A stretch of DNA of 64,000 nt from Axinella damicornis (Eukaryota > Porifera > Demospongiae > Axinellida > Axinellidae), in NCBI GenBank assembly GCA_963931865.1, contig OZ007511.1, positions 3,124,198 through 3,188,197 on the forward strand, in the 5' to 3' direction. The stretch's first letter is position 1. Every line of letters starts with the position of its first letter. The position numbers were made by a program, and so were the translations under genes. The notes beneath the pieces were generated by a model, which worked only from the letters and a program-made list of their open reading frames with translations, searched no databases and was not told the DNA's origin. Below, piece after piece: positions 1-12,200 of this stretch.

Positions 1-391
1 GTCAGTGGGGAGGTACACCTATTTTACCTACATGTATATACCTGACCGGACTAGCAACTGTGCGCACAAACAACCACAACAGTAGTACCCCAGATATATA
101 GCAGGTGTGTCACGGTCAGCAGGGAGGCACAAACCATGACAGTTTTTGCTGATGTGACTCTTAACTTCCGACTTGTAATCAGTCCAGTAATCACACAAGG
201 CTTAAACTTATCGTTCTGTCTGGCTATAAACATGTACCTTATGTTAACAAGAAAGAGTTGCTAGCTTGATGTGAGCAAACAGCAGCAACATGTTTACTGG
301 TTACGTAGCTAATGACTGTGATCTTTTGCTTCATGAATCAGAGCTATAGTAAATGACTGGATCCAACTACTTCCTGCAGCATCAATTAACA

Positions 392-536
392 TAGCCTCGT
401 TCCCAGGCCTACCCTGTTCTTTCTGTTCTTCGGTTTGTGTTGACAATAATACACAGATGTGGAAGAGCTGCTCTTCCGCATCCGTTAACACAAACCGAAG
501 AACAGAAAAAACGGGGTAGGCCTGGGAATGAGGCTA
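392..536. mobile_element. Short inverted-repeat transposon (TAGCCTCG family), 145 bp
   Basis: The sequence is almost a perfect palindrome. It starts TAGCCTCGTTCCCAGGCCTA and ends with the reverse complement (GGCCTGGGAATGAGGCTA). Dozens of bases inward also pair (GTTCTTCGGTTTGTGTT). No coding capacity is seen. It belongs to the same family as the elements at 831, 31882 and 51507. Flanks show no clear target duplication. Confidence 0.8.
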
Positions 537-830
537 GTATCAACATCAGTTTGTTGCTGCAAACAACCAGCAATAGGACTTAGACTGAAATTCTACTGAC
601 TGTCTACCTGGAATGCACCCCCCCCCCCCAGATACCTATATATGGGTCCAGAAACCAATTGCCATTTTGTCTTGCCGAGACACGGTGCTGGATGTGTGGT
701 CGTACGTACGTCTCATTCGCAATGCGCATGCGCAAGTGCAGCAACCCGCTCCTCACTCTCAATAGGGTGTCAAACATATTTATAGTCTTTAAATAAATCG
801 TCAAAAGTGATTATGGGTTTTGCTACGATT

Positions 831-960
831 TAGCCTCGTTCCCAGGCCTACCCCGTTTTTTCTGTTCTTCGGTTTCCGTTGACAATAATACACATCCATG
901 TATTATTCTCAACGGAAACCGAAGAACAGAAAGAACGGGGTAGGCCTGGGAACGAGGCTA
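831..960. mobile_element. Short inverted-repeat transposon (TAGCCTCG family), 130 bp
   Basis: Second near-perfect foldback copy with the same ends and the same inner arm as the element at 392, but a different centre. The flanks TTGCTACGA (left, offset by two bases) and TTGCTACAT (right) look like a decayed 9-bp target duplication. Confidence 0.8.
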
Positions 961-1559
961 TTGCTACATGAGGTGACCTTCCACAAGCTGAAGGTCAATT
1001 GGACACTCAGTGGCTGGGGATGATCTTGCTCCCCTGATAGACATAATAGAAGCTCTGAGGAGTGTGAAGCTAAGTCCGCATCGTATCCAGTTACTTGTCT
1101 ACTCATGAACCTAATTACCATGCTATGAAATCAGACTATGAATACTCATCATCCATACACAGTGTGCTGTTCAGCATACACTCAGCCATCCCAAGTACAT
1201 GCATGACTGTAACTACATCCACTCAGCTCTAGCTAGCTAGATAGATAAGAATCGGCCCTGAACAAGGTGTTGTCTCCATTTATGAATTAAAATGGCCCAC
1301 CAGGCTCTGACTAAACATCAAGCACAGACACGACCATGCTGCTTTCACCCTTTGGGTGAACATTCCACCTCTCCCTGACCCACCCTTGGTGCTCACACAG
1401 ACCTTCCAAGGATATTGACGCTGACTTAAGCTGAAAGTCTCATAGCTAACAGGTTTTGAAGTCGATTGTCGATCATAAAAGCTGCCATGTCCTCTGCATG
1501 ATTCTAAGCTGATACCAAGTCGTGTCGAGACACATCAAGTCTTTTTAAAGACTCACTTG

Positions 1560-1610
1560 TTAAAGCAGTAATCCCAGGCAGTACTCACAGGTGATTTTCT
1601 TCAAATGAAA
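1560..1610 (-). pseudogene. Relic of the cysteine-rich exon in gene 1 intron 1
   Basis: On the minus strand a stretch reading AATCACCTGTGAGTACTGCC and onwards matches the relics at about 18430 (gene 3 intron 1) and 49078 (gene 4 intron 1), which descend from the exon coding VSTAQDCC in gene 3 (20361-20510). The frame runs into a stop, so it is not a functional exon. Confidence 0.4.
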
Positions 1611-1674
1611 ATTATTATAATAGTTGATAGGTGCAAATGGCTAGCTAGTAGCTGTAATTGCATAGTTTCCTTAC

Positions 1675-1735
1675 CAGGTGCTAGTTGAACCATGGCAGTA
1701 AGAACCACCAGCCACACAGCCACACGACCACCCAT
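1675..1735 (-). CDS. Gene 1, first exon: signal peptide of a Calx-beta receptor-family paralogue (partial)
   Basis: On the minus strand, ATG at 1735-1733 opens a 61-nt exon coding for MGGRVAVWLVVLTAMVQLAP, followed by a GTAAGG donor in phase 1. This is a typical hydrophobic secretion signal. It is nearly the same as the first exons of gene 3 (18305) and gene 4 (48924), including the bases just upstream of the ATG (GAAGTGGCAGTG...TTCCTG) and the phase-1 donor. Gene 1 reads leftward and I found no second exon before the window edge, so intron 1 is at least 1.67 kb. A relic of a cysteine-rich exon lies at about 1560-1610. The product beyond the signal peptide cannot be seen. By homology it should be a membrane-anchored Calx-beta protein, but this may also be a stray duplicated first exon. 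Confidence 0.6.
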
Positions 1736-1946
1736 CAGGAAAATCACTGCCACTTCACCGTAAGAGAAGTCAACAACCCTGTTGAGTTAAGATAATGATA
1801 ATTCATGCACCAAAATGACTTTTAATGCATATAGATAAGTCAACATCTTCCAGGAAGTGTTTGTTGTGTATAGAAACTTGGAAGTAGTTACATATAAACG
1901 CATACCGTGTATGGTTCTGGCGGTCACTGTGCTAATAGCTATAGCT

Positions 1947-2245
1947 CACTGCAAAAACAAAGTATAGTTACTTTGACTGCTTGGTGGTTACTATAGCTGC
2001 ACCGTGTTTGGACATGCAGGATTGAGGCAATACTATTAGAATGTGGAGGACGATAGCATCCCACATAAACTAAGCATTCCAGTAGTACCCTACATAAACC
2101 AGGTTTGTGTAAGATACTACTGGAATGGCCACTCTATGTAGGATGCTACTGAAATGCAGACAACTTGGTTCCTGCATGTTTAAACACGGTGCAACTGTAG
2201 TAACCACCAAGCAATCAAAACAACTACTGACACCGTTTTGCAGTG
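1947..2245. repeat. Foldback element, about 300 bp
   Basis: Long imperfect inverted repeat. The left arm starts CACTGCAAAA and contains GCTTGGTGGTTACTATAG and CACCGTGTTTGGACATGCAG. The right arm contains the reverse complements and ends TTTTGCAGTG. The inner part also pairs (CATTCCAGTAGTAC / GTACTACTGGAATG). This is typical of a non-autonomous DNA transposon. Confidence 0.7.
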
Positions 2246-2321
2246 TAACTACTGTTTACACTACCTTCACACATTAGCACAGTCTAAGAATGTTTTGGTA
2301 CTACATGCAGTGAGTGGAAAC

Positions 2322-2636
2322 CACACTCCTGGTAGCTGGTCAGGCGACTCTGATTGCAGTTAGACTGGACTCCTACTCACGTTTCGAGTCATTCCAGTTA
2401 ATGCACACAGCAATGGCGACCAACAGGAAGACAATGGAAGACAAAAACTGCCACCAAGCCTTGAAGGTGAGTTTCAGCACAATTATTATCACATTTGGGT
2501 CATGCGCAGTGCACGACAGCGATCACGACAATATAATCAAATCTTCGTAGACCTTTCCGGTGACCTGTGCAGAGCTCGAGGTTGATAATTTACTTTGCAC
2601 GGCACAATTTTTCTCCTACCAGGAGTGTAATTAGAT
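2322..2636. mobile_element. Dispersed repeat with CACTCCTGGTAG ends, about 315 bp
   Basis: Begins CACTCCTGGTAGCTGG and ends CTACCAGGAGTGTAATTA, so the ends are inverted copies. The interior (CAATGGCGACCAACAGGAAG, then a stretch like GACAGCGATCACGAC...AATCTTCG) matches in reverse orientation the repeats at 35989-37448, and partly those at 28180-28450 and 21500-21720. A 78-codon ORF over it (2314-2550) is not recognisable and is probably chance. Confidence 0.6.
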
Positions 2637-3360
2637 GTTTCTGGGGTTGCTAGGACTAACTGAGCTAAGGACCACATATACTACCATGAGGGTAGTTGTA
2701 ATTATTGGTTAGCTGCTATTACCCATTGGTTGACATGTTGTCAACTAGCTAACAAATAAGAACTCCCTTTTTGTCATCAAAGCAACAGTATGTGTAAAAC
2801 ATGTAGCATGCAAGCATGCATAATATTATAGTACAATATTATCCATGATGCAAGTGCACCTTTCTGCACATAGCTAGCTACGTAGATCAAGCTCTCAGCC
2901 CTCACGCATGCTGAGCAAAGTTTACTCACCACTCCTGCTCTCACTCATATAGCGGCCTCCTTCCCACACAATCCATTATCCCAGGCATGCAGTGCAACCT
3001 ACGTATAGGCATTCATTTCATTCCCATGGGCCATACACAGGAATCTGTTGTAGCTACACCTTGTCTTTCACCCTGATGATGACTGAAGCTGACATTGGCA
3101 AATATTTCTGATCTATAGTTGATAACAGAAACATCCGTTTATCCAGGAATATGTTGTACAGCATTTTATTGTGGGGTCGCCAAGCTAATTACTGCACCTG
3201 TTGTTCAGAATATTATGTCCAATACAGCCACAATCAGCTTGCTGTTCTGAGTATAGTGACTGAGTTACAAGGCACATGATGCTTGTTCTACGTATATACA
3301 GTTAATGCCATGAATATTGAAATTCCTATGTAGCCTCAGTATGTCGACTGTTAATATCAC

Positions 3361-3445
3361 TTGCAAACTTGCACATTCACTATCATAACAGAGAGGAAGA
3401 GAGGTAAGGAATTAAACACTAGTCTTCGATCTTTTACGATAGCCT
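3361..3445 (+). pseudogene. Relic of the 3' end of a transmembrane exon
   Basis: The stretch GGAAGAGAGGTAAGG then AACACTAGTCTTC matches the end of gene 3 exon 36 and its donor (43812-43840, GGAAGAGAGGTAAGGG and AACACTAGTCTTCC). Upstream, TTCACTATCATAACA resembles the part coding for FTII of the transmembrane helix, but the piece between is missing. It appears to be a remnant of a further family member on the plus strand. Confidence 0.4.
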
Positions 3446-3842
3446 CATCCCCAGGCATAGTTATGCTGGGGACAATTACGCTAATTAAATTCCTTGCAGA
3501 TGTAAGAATGCATGAGGAAGTCTTACACTTTATCCTAGATTAGATAAGTGACCCATGGGAGGAGGGAATTGTGGCGTTTGAAGGTAGCCTTGTTCCCAGG
3601 TGCTCGGTAATTGGCTTTCCGACCTTACCAAGGGCGTACGGCACGGCTTGGTTGAACAGAGCTGCATCATAAGCAGCAGTTTAACTCTTTACCAACCAAT
3701 GACTGCAAAAGCCGTCATGAGCTCCCATAAGCCCATAAGAATTTATATGGGGGCTTTAATACTAGGCGTTATACTTTAATACAGGGTTTTTGCTTCCTTA
3801 AGCTGTTTCTTATGGTTGGTAAAGAGATAAGCAGACTGGTAA

Positions 3843-4399
3843 TTAGTGGTCTGTTGTGTGAGGGCATGCTCTTGGTAGTAGGAGTGGCCAGACATTTGCG
3901 TGTGGGGAGAGGTTGTACTCGCTTGGTGGTGGGTGTTGACGGACCAGAGGTGGTTTCGCTGGAGGGTACTGTGGGGGCATGTGAAAAACGTTAAATAAAT
4001 GGACTTGGTGGGCTAACTTAACAAAACTCAACCATCTGGGGAGGGGTGGAGGGGGCCGGGGAAGCGAGAGAGAATTTTGGAGTTGTATCTGTACTTGGGA
4101 TGATGGCTGAGCTTGTGGTGGAAGCTGTGCTTGCGGTGGTAGCCGTGGCGCTGCACTAGCGGCTGTGCTTGTGGATGACCCTGGGTTGTGGTGGTAGAGT
4201 ACAGTCCAAGGATGCTGTCCCAGCAATGATCATGGGTTGACTGCCTGCGATGATGGGGGCTACGCTTGGCAGAGAACACCACTTTAGCACCAGATACCAG
4301 AAAGGCAAACTCCATAGGAGTCAATCTGTGTACACTTGATACACTATAGTCAGCTATATGCCTCTGAAATTCTGAATGGAATAGATTCTCTGGTACCAA
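3843..4399 (-). other. Pro/Ser/Thr/His-rich open frames, unrecognised
   Basis: Two overlapping minus-strand frames (4399-4028 and 4226-3843, 123 and 127 codons) are biased to P, Q, H, S and T over a GC-rich, partly repetitive stretch. No domain is recognisable and I cannot choose a frame. They could be a spliced Pro/Thr-rich exon or just low-complexity sequence. Confidence 0.15.
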
Positions 4400-5647
4400 T
4401 TAAGTTCGGAAAACATTGTTGCCTATGTTTCAGCTGAATGCTGGGGATGGGTCTAGCAATGCTCCCCTAGTTACCTTCAATTTCGTCGGTAATGAATGTG
4501 GTTACCCATCAAAAGCAGGAGATCATTTCAATCAGCTGTGTTCAAGGGTTGCCTGTAAAACGTGGAACGGATCATGGAATGAAAGTGGAATGGAACTTGG
4601 AATCAAAAGGGGAATGGAATCATTTGCTTCTCTATGTTTGTTAGGTGTCACCAACTGCTGGCTACTACTAGAGTGGTACGTGTTGAAACCAACTGTTTGC
4701 ACGTGCATGTGAGAACAGTTCCGGTGCATTTACCATAAACAATCTGGTTGCAGATAATTAGCGGCATTTTACAGCTAAGACAGAGAAAGCAGCTTAAGAA
4801 AGAGCATGCAAGCACTTACCGCTTCCAGGGAGTTACTTCTTGTTGTCCCTGTTTACAACCATCAAGTGAAAATACAGCGTTGGTTGCTGAGGGTCTTACT
4901 GAACTACAGCAGGACTTACGTAGTTGCTCACCTAAGAAGTTTACTGGTTGTCCCAATGTCTCCCAATTATGACTTTTCGCGGAATGTATGCCGAACGGTC
5001 AAGGACTCAGCAGTATCTTTGCAACAAACCATCTAAAAGCCAAAATTATATAAGGATGTGGTACACTGAATTGTTGAAAAAGAATACGATGATCGACAAA
5101 ATAATAAACTATGGTATAATTATGATACCCCACAATTTTATGGGATGGTCCATGGTAAATTAAAGATACCAGGCCATTATTCTGTACTCCCACATGGCCT
5201 GGGAATGAGGCTAGTCCAGTCCAGTGATTATAGTTCTCCCATTAGTGACACCGTTTTACACCAGAGCAGAAACACACAAACACACTAATAGATACATGCT
5301 CAAGTTGTACCACAAGCTGCATTCAACTAGGACAACAGTTACTATACAGTGTTACTCTATGACTGTTCTAACAGCAACTCAAGATTGCGTCTAGTGATAT
5401 AGTATAGCTATGGTTTGCAATAGCTATAGTAGAGACTCACCTCCCGACCCACCAATATAGTTATACTTAAGTTGTAGCTAGCGCTACCACAAGCTGTACT
5501 CGACTAGGACAACTTGGATGAATAGGTACCTCACTATACTGACAAAATAAACTTGCACCTGGACATGTATTTAGCCATAACATGGTGTACAGTAATAGCT
5601 ACCCAGCTGAAAGCTTTGCTGTATGCAAAAGATATATACTGGCCTAT

Positions 5648-5914
5648 ACTGAGAAAGGTGCAGAATTCATTTGTAGAATATACTGGTAGCTAAGTAACTA
5701 GATCAGTAATAGACGTATTGCATAACTAACCATTACTTTACTGACTATTAATACCAGCTACTATGTAACTATTCACAAACCAAATCTCTGGGACTTCTTC
5801 CCGCCAGAAATGTATACTAACGTTCTACTTGACCTTAGCTGCAATACGTGTATTACTGATCTAGTTACTTAGCTACCAGTATATTCTACAAATCAATTCT
5901 GCACCTTTCTCAGT
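5648..5914. repeat. Foldback element, 267 bp
   Basis: The left arm ACTGAGAAAGGTGCAGAATT, continuing through TAGAATATACTGGTAGCTAA and TAGATCAGTAATA, is repeated in reverse complement at the right end (ending GCACCTTTCTCAGT). The central part is unpaired. No ORF of interest. Confidence 0.75.
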
Positions 5915-5945
5915 GTGTGGGTATTTGATAAACATATCAAACAGT

Positions 5946-5951
5946 TTTAAT
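5946..5951 (-). promoter_or_regulatory. Candidate ATTAAA polyadenylation signal of gene 2
   Basis: On the minus strand ATTAAA lies about 92 nt past the gene 2 stop codon (6045-6043). No canonical AATAAA is nearer. Assignment is by position only. Confidence 0.35.
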
Positions 5952-6042
5952 CAACACACACAAATGGCTGGAAATCACTATTTATACAAGACTTAGTCTC
6001 ATCGTGCAGTCATAGAGCAATACACACAATTAGCTACATATT

Positions 6043-6268
6043 CTAATTAGGTATGGGTTCATAAATCCCTTCAGCATTTTCATATTCACCCTCTGTTCCC
6101 TGCTGTCCCTCGATCACTCCTCCAGGAAAACTCTGACTCACTGAGTAATTCCCTCTTCCTCTTGTTTCGTGTGTATGAAGTGTACCATATGCCATACATT
6201 CTGCCATTGGGATATTCTCTTTAAACTTGACCTCAGAGGATCCTCCAGACATGACAGCTACACCTTGA
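6043..6268 (-). CDS. Gene 2 last exon: cytoplasmic tail
   Basis: From acceptor ...TTCCAG the exon codes for NQGVAVMSGGSSEVKFKE, a middle region with NYSVSQSFPGGVIEG, and ends EGEYENAEGIYEPIPN and stop. The same tail ends gene 3 (65% or more identical by eye), and the intron just upstream is also conserved (TGTGAGATTGAAGGCTACAC). Tyrosines sit in YSVS, YENA and YEPI contexts. YENA has the Y-x-N form preferred by Grb2-type SH2 domains. Signalling is inference. Confidence 0.85.
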
Positions 6269-9200
6269 CTGGAAGTTAAAAAGACATGTTGTGTGTAGCC
6301 TTCAATCTCACAAACATTGGATTACTTAAATTTGTGGCTAGCAGGATCTTCTGTGGTTAGCAGGAGCTCCTATAAACTTAGGTTTTAATATGACTATACG
6401 GAAGCCACTTCAATACTTAGTTAACTAAAAGACTCGAGTTTCCCTTACTTCTCTTCCTGATGCAAGTCGAACCGGGCTCGACGACTCCTTGTTACAATAA
6501 TTGCTATGATGACGATACTGATGGAGATGATAGTGACACTGCCCACTGCTGCAACTGCACCAGAAATAGAACCAAAACCGTTGCTCTCAGGAGTAACTGT
6601 TGTGCTCTCAGGAGGAGCTGTTGTGCTCTCGGGAGGAGCTGTTGTGCTCTCTGGAGGAGCTGTTGTGCTCTCAGGAGGAGGTGTTGTGGTCTCTGGAGGA
6701 GCTGTTGTGCTCTCAGGAGGAGGTGTTGTGTTCTCTGGAGGAGCTGTTGTGCTCTCGGGAAGAGCTACTATATATGGGGAGCAGAATTCACTTATCAACT
6801 AAAAACCACAGTTCAATTGCACAGGTGTCATACTTCACAAACAACCGACTTCACTTGCACATGTGACCTAATGTCACCACATCCAGAGTATGGTTTGGCA
6901 GCATACAAAAAGTTTGTACTTGGCAGTTGACGGTACAAAACAAGTACAATGAATATTTCATAGACAATTATTCGAGACTTCCCCTAGCAAAACGACACAA
7001 TTATAGCAATTCAACCACGATTACCAAGGCTAGCAATTACTCACAGCACCCATTCACATATATACATACTCGCCATCAATTATTTCAACAGTTGCTACAC
7101 CATCCACAATTTGGAGTCTATAGTGTGTTTATAGTGTGTTCCCAGGCTCACACTGCATTTTATCATGACTTTTTGTGCATGACATCAAGGGCCGACAAAA
7201 AGTATTGACATTGTGTGTTCATTGCACATGTGCAGAACAGTACGAATAATGCTATCAGTTTAGCACACAACATTTTGCCTCCCAGTGTGGCAATTACCTG
7301 ATAGCTTAAATTTGTTTCTGTATTTGTTCTGGGCTCCAGGTTCAGGAGGGTTGGGCAACTGCGACATTTTCTCACATGATCCATCAGTTTGCAGTGGGAG
7401 TCTGGGTACAAGGCTACCATACGCTCACTCAGAGAATAAACTCAGTCAAAGTTGTCCACGATTGAGAGTTGCCAAGCTTATATATACAAGTAATAAAAAA
7501 CATTTGAAAATGTAACAGGATGTAGGGATACCAGAACGGCAAAAAGTAAGGATACAAGGCAGGGATGATCGCACAAAACAGTGAAGTATACAACCCCCCT
7601 ACAGAGATCTTTTTCCATATACGTATATAATGAAAAAAGATATGTAGGGGGATTGTATACTTCACTGTTTTGTGCGATCATCCCTGCCTTGTATCCTTAC
7701 TTTTTGCCGTTCTGGTATCCCTACATCCTGTTACATTTTCAAATGTTTTCTATTACTTGTTTATGTCTTTTTTTTAGCAGCAGCGCATGCAATTTGCCAT
7801 CACAGAGCAGAAGTCGGTGTCCTCACAAGTAGTAGGAGCCCTTGCTTTGGTATATGGACAATATTGACTCCGGTATTCACATTGGCTGAAGAATCAGACC
7901 CAAGTCAACCCTTTTCTGGATGGATACTAAGGCAGTAATCCCTGTCTGAAGTCTGAATATTATTAGCTATACCAGAAGTAGCAAGATTTATATATTGTTG
8001 AGTCTTTAGATAGGCATTCAGCCCTCTCACAGAACACAGTAGGCAGTAACATACATAAATCATACGCAGAGTAACCAGTTTAGAATTTACCTCGGTTTAT
8101 GAAGTACGAGATTATGTCAATACAACGGCGCAAGACACTTCTAATTCAGCGATCTTGAGTAATAATTACGTTCGTTGCTAAGTGACCGCGCATGCGTACA
8201 AACGAGAAAATGACATGACTAAAGAAGCCATAGTTATTGAGTGGGCAGCTGCAGCCGCCTGGTGAAAACTTGGAAGTCGCGAAAAAGCGATGGCCAGGTG
8301 CACTACTCGGTGTGAAATGCTGCTGTTTCGTGCGAAAACCATCATGAGAGATTGAGTCGACGTTGAGCTAGCCCGTCTGAAAGAAGAAGAAGAAGAAGAA
8401 GAAAGAAAAACAATTTGCCCGTTTTGCGAGTACCTGGTGTGGTACTTTCGCGACGGTTTTTCGCGACGCGAGGAGTCTTAATTGTTGGTCATGAAAACAC
8501 TCGAAGATGAACGGTATGTTGTTATAAAGGCTTATAAGTGTGCCGTTTCTGAGATTTGGAGAGATTTTTTTGTATTAGCATATATTGTGTGTACGTCGTA
8601 TCCCTACATACAGAGTCTACCGACTCTGTGATAGTAAAGTAATAAAAAACATTAAAATGTAGCAGGATGTAGGGATACTAGTGAAGTATACAACCCCCTC
8701 TACAGAGATCTTCTTCCATAATTATACATGTATAATGAAAAAAGATATGTAGGGGTGATTGTATACTTCACTGATCATCCCTCTTGTTTCCTTACTTTTT
8801 GCCGTTCTAGTATCCCTACATCCTGCTAAATTTTAATGTTTTTTATTACTTGTTTATGTAATTTGTTTTGGCAGCAGGTGCATGTTTGAGCTGATTTTTG
8901 CTGCAGAAGTCAGTGACCTCACAGGCACCTGGGCAGTAGGTGTCCCTGCCTTGGTATATGGACAATAGTACTACACTTCCAGCATTGGCTGAAGAATCAG
9001 GCCCGGGCATCTCAAGTCAACTGCTCCCTAGATGGATGACAAAGCCACTGAGTTCTCCCTGTCTGAAGACCATGGCATAGGCAGTTTATAGTAGGGACAT
9101 TCATATGGGTGTTGAGAGTTGAGATAGGCATTCACCCTGCTCACAGAATACAGTAGATAGGTAGCAATATAAGCTTAGCTAAATCATAGGGACTAACCTC

Positions 9201-12200
9201 AGTCTTATAAAGAGTGCCTCGTTTGATTGACAACACAACGGTCAAAGCATCTTCCCCACTGTTTCTAATTCAGCGATCTTGAGTAATAATTACGTATCGT
9301 TACTAGGTGATCGTTTAAGTGCGCATGCGTACAAACGTAAAAATGGCGTGACAAACGAAGCCATAGTTATTGAGTGGGCAGCTGCAGCACCTGGTGAAGA
9401 CTTGGAGGTAGCGAAAAAGTGATGGGTCGTTGCACTGCTCGGTTGAAAATGCTGCTGTTTCGTGCGAAAACCATCGTGACAGATTGAGGCAACGTTGAGC
9501 TAAGTTGTCTGAAGAAGAAAGAAGAAAGAAAGAAGAAAGAAAGAAAAACAATTTGCCCGTTTTGCGAGTGCCTGGTTTGGTACTTTCGCGATGGTTTTTC
9601 GCGACGCTGGGAGTCTTGTTGGCCATGAAAACACTCGAAGATGACTGGTATGTTGTTATAAAGCTTATAAGTGTACCGTTTCTGAGATTTGGAGAGATTT
9701 TTTTGTATTATATATTGCGTGTACGTCGTATCCCTACATAGCTACAGAGTCTACCGACTCTGTGATGAGCTACATCATAGGATTAAGAATAGGGAATAAT
9801 TGTGGGCATTAATTATAAGTTAAGATACGGTCCAGCTTACCACAGAATTTTTCCACTGGAGGCACCTTCCAGTGACAGATTGATTTGTATGGGCTTCAAT
9901 AGGAGAATCAGGAGGCCACACTGTGCATTCGATTTGCTTCAAATCACCGAATCGGATGTAGCTTATTCACATGGTACAAGGGGTTGTTGCTGTTTTGGCA
10001 ACAGAACCTAGCATTTTATTTTAGCCAAATGGTAATTACACTCATCACAGGTGGAGGGTGTACCTCCTAACTGCTAGCACTCACAGTCAACATCAAGGAT
10101 GGTAATGGAGAGTACAGCTGGGTTGAGGGAGACACGACCGGCCGCCTCTGGGGCTTCAACACCTCCAGCAATCACGGTGACTGTGATGGGCCCCCCTAAG
10201 TTGGCAGTGAAGGTCTCAGCTCCTTCCATGAGCCCATCCGTAAAAGTCTCGATGCTGAGAGGCAAGGTCATGTTCTGGCTGCTGAAGCTCAGAAACTGTG
10301 TCCTTGCTGCGGCATAGTCCGCACCCACCCCTCCTGCACGAGTGTGATGAACAGCTCCACATGACATACTTCGTGTACAATACAACAGCTAACAACAGGA
10401 AGCAATTGATGAAAACCACAACAATGAACATTCCAGTAACAAACTAACAAGATCAAGCAGCTACTAAAACTTGCAGGTAGCAAAAGGGAGAGAACTGGAA
10501 ATGTTGCAACAGTAATATACAGCTCCTGAGAGAACACAAACAAGCCAGTGAACTCCCTCTGGTGTGAAATACCTGTAGCAGTGCCATCCAGGGTGGACTG
10601 TACCACTCGAACTGCCAGGTCGCCAAGGTTTCCAAACATGACTTCAGCACTGAAGGTAGCAGTATCTCCCTCAGTCACAGAGATGGCAGTGCTGGCGTAC
10701 CCTATCACAACAGCTGCCATACACAAATAGAGGGTGCTAGTATACCGTATGACATCACTGAAAATAGCATAACTAAGCTGCATCTATGTCTGACATGTCA
10801 TGTGGTAGTCATGTGACACACCAAAATCAATCATGTAGCTAATACACGTCAATGCTGTGATATTCACTTACAGCATCACTTACTGTCATTGTCTCCAATG
10901 ATAGCTGTTGCCTCAGCTGGATTGATGGTGACACGTGAGCTGACCTCAATGGTGAGCAGGGTCAGCCTACTGCAGAAGATTTCGGTAATCTCCAGAAAAT
11001 TGTCATCAAAAACAGTCACAGTGACTTCCTGTGAGGTTGTGTTGCTGTCGAATGTCAGGGTGAGGTTGAGAGCAGTGTAGTCGCCAAGGGCTACAGGGGT
11101 GGAGTGTGTGTGGAGGGGCGGGAGAGAAGGGAGGGAAGGAGAAGAAGAAGAAAGTGGGGAAGGAGGGGGTATGAAAGAACGAAGAGGAGGGAGGGGAGGA
11201 AGGGGAAGACAAGAGGAAAGAAGAAGTGGAGAGGTGGAGGAAAGGGGAGGAGAATTTCTTTAGCATTTGGTGACAATCCTTCAACGTCTCTAACGCATAT
11301 TCAGAGTACCGTTCCACACCAGACTTAGAAATACTAGGGTAAGAAATACAACTACCTTATATAGTCTCACAAAAGAGCGCCATTCTCGAAAGAGGGCCAC
11401 CTCCCACTTTCGTCCAGTATAGGATAGTCAAATGAGTGCCCAGCCTTTCACTAGCCTCATGCCTCATGTGGCAGACAAAAATGGAGTGCATTAGGAAAGT
11501 TTTGAAAAGTACTAGTGTATGCTGCCAATTATCGACCACTAAGTGTACCTGAAGTCATAACTTGGCCAGGGAATGGTCACAGTTCTCGGACCTGGCCCTT
11601 GCAACCAAACCGGTACCATCCCCATTCCATCCTGAATTAGCAATAAATACTTCTGACAAGTTCTTGCGCTTGAGCTCCGAGCGCAGAAGTTAGCATCACA
11701 GAGTATCGCAGTACCAATATCATTGAACTCAGGTATACTTACATCAATTACAAATTATCGACCAGCAGGGAAACCCCTTCCCACTCAACCAAGGACATTA
11801 CTTCAGCATAATTATGTACTACATCAAATACAAAACACTATCCCCCAGTCTCCATAATGGTATGCAGATACTGGTTTTTTTTTTGCTGCATAAACTCCAG
11901 AGAATGTAGCTAAGACTCAAAAAAACACAACAGAAACACATGATCTTAACAAACTACATCAATGCATTTGCATGTTCTTAGGACAAAATATCAAGGCAAA
12001 AGTGACAGAGTTGCTCGTTTTAATGGAATCGGCTGTCTCCATGGCTTTTGTTTCACACCAGATTTTGCCTTGTTAGTATTTTCTGCTGCCTTCCGAGGCT
12101 TTGTGCTTTTTCCTACGTCTTTCAAGTTTTTTCTTCTCTTTCTCTTCTGACTTCCTGGCTTTCTTCAGCATTCTGTTTGCGTTCCTCTTCTCTGTGTCTT

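Larger units (their letters stand above)
1736..6042. other. Spacer between genes 1 and 2
   Basis: Besides the listed foldback elements, the 2322 repeat and the transmembrane-exon relic, I see no supported gene. There are single ends of the TAGCCTCG element family near 3590 and 5185 (GGCCTGGGAATGAGGCTA) and a foldback at 5648-5914. A divergent partner of gene 1, which would start just right of 1760, is not evident. Confidence 0.5.

Noticed and set aside
6460..6930. Cysteine/serine-rich plus-strand ORFs
   Set aside because: They are the complement of the PPEST stalk repeat of gene 2; the minus frame continues into a transmembrane helix conserved in gene 3.
7429..7832. Pairs of similar ORFs on both strands over the 7.5 kb palindrome
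   Set aside because: A palindrome necessarily gives the same protein on both strands; no homology is recognisable.
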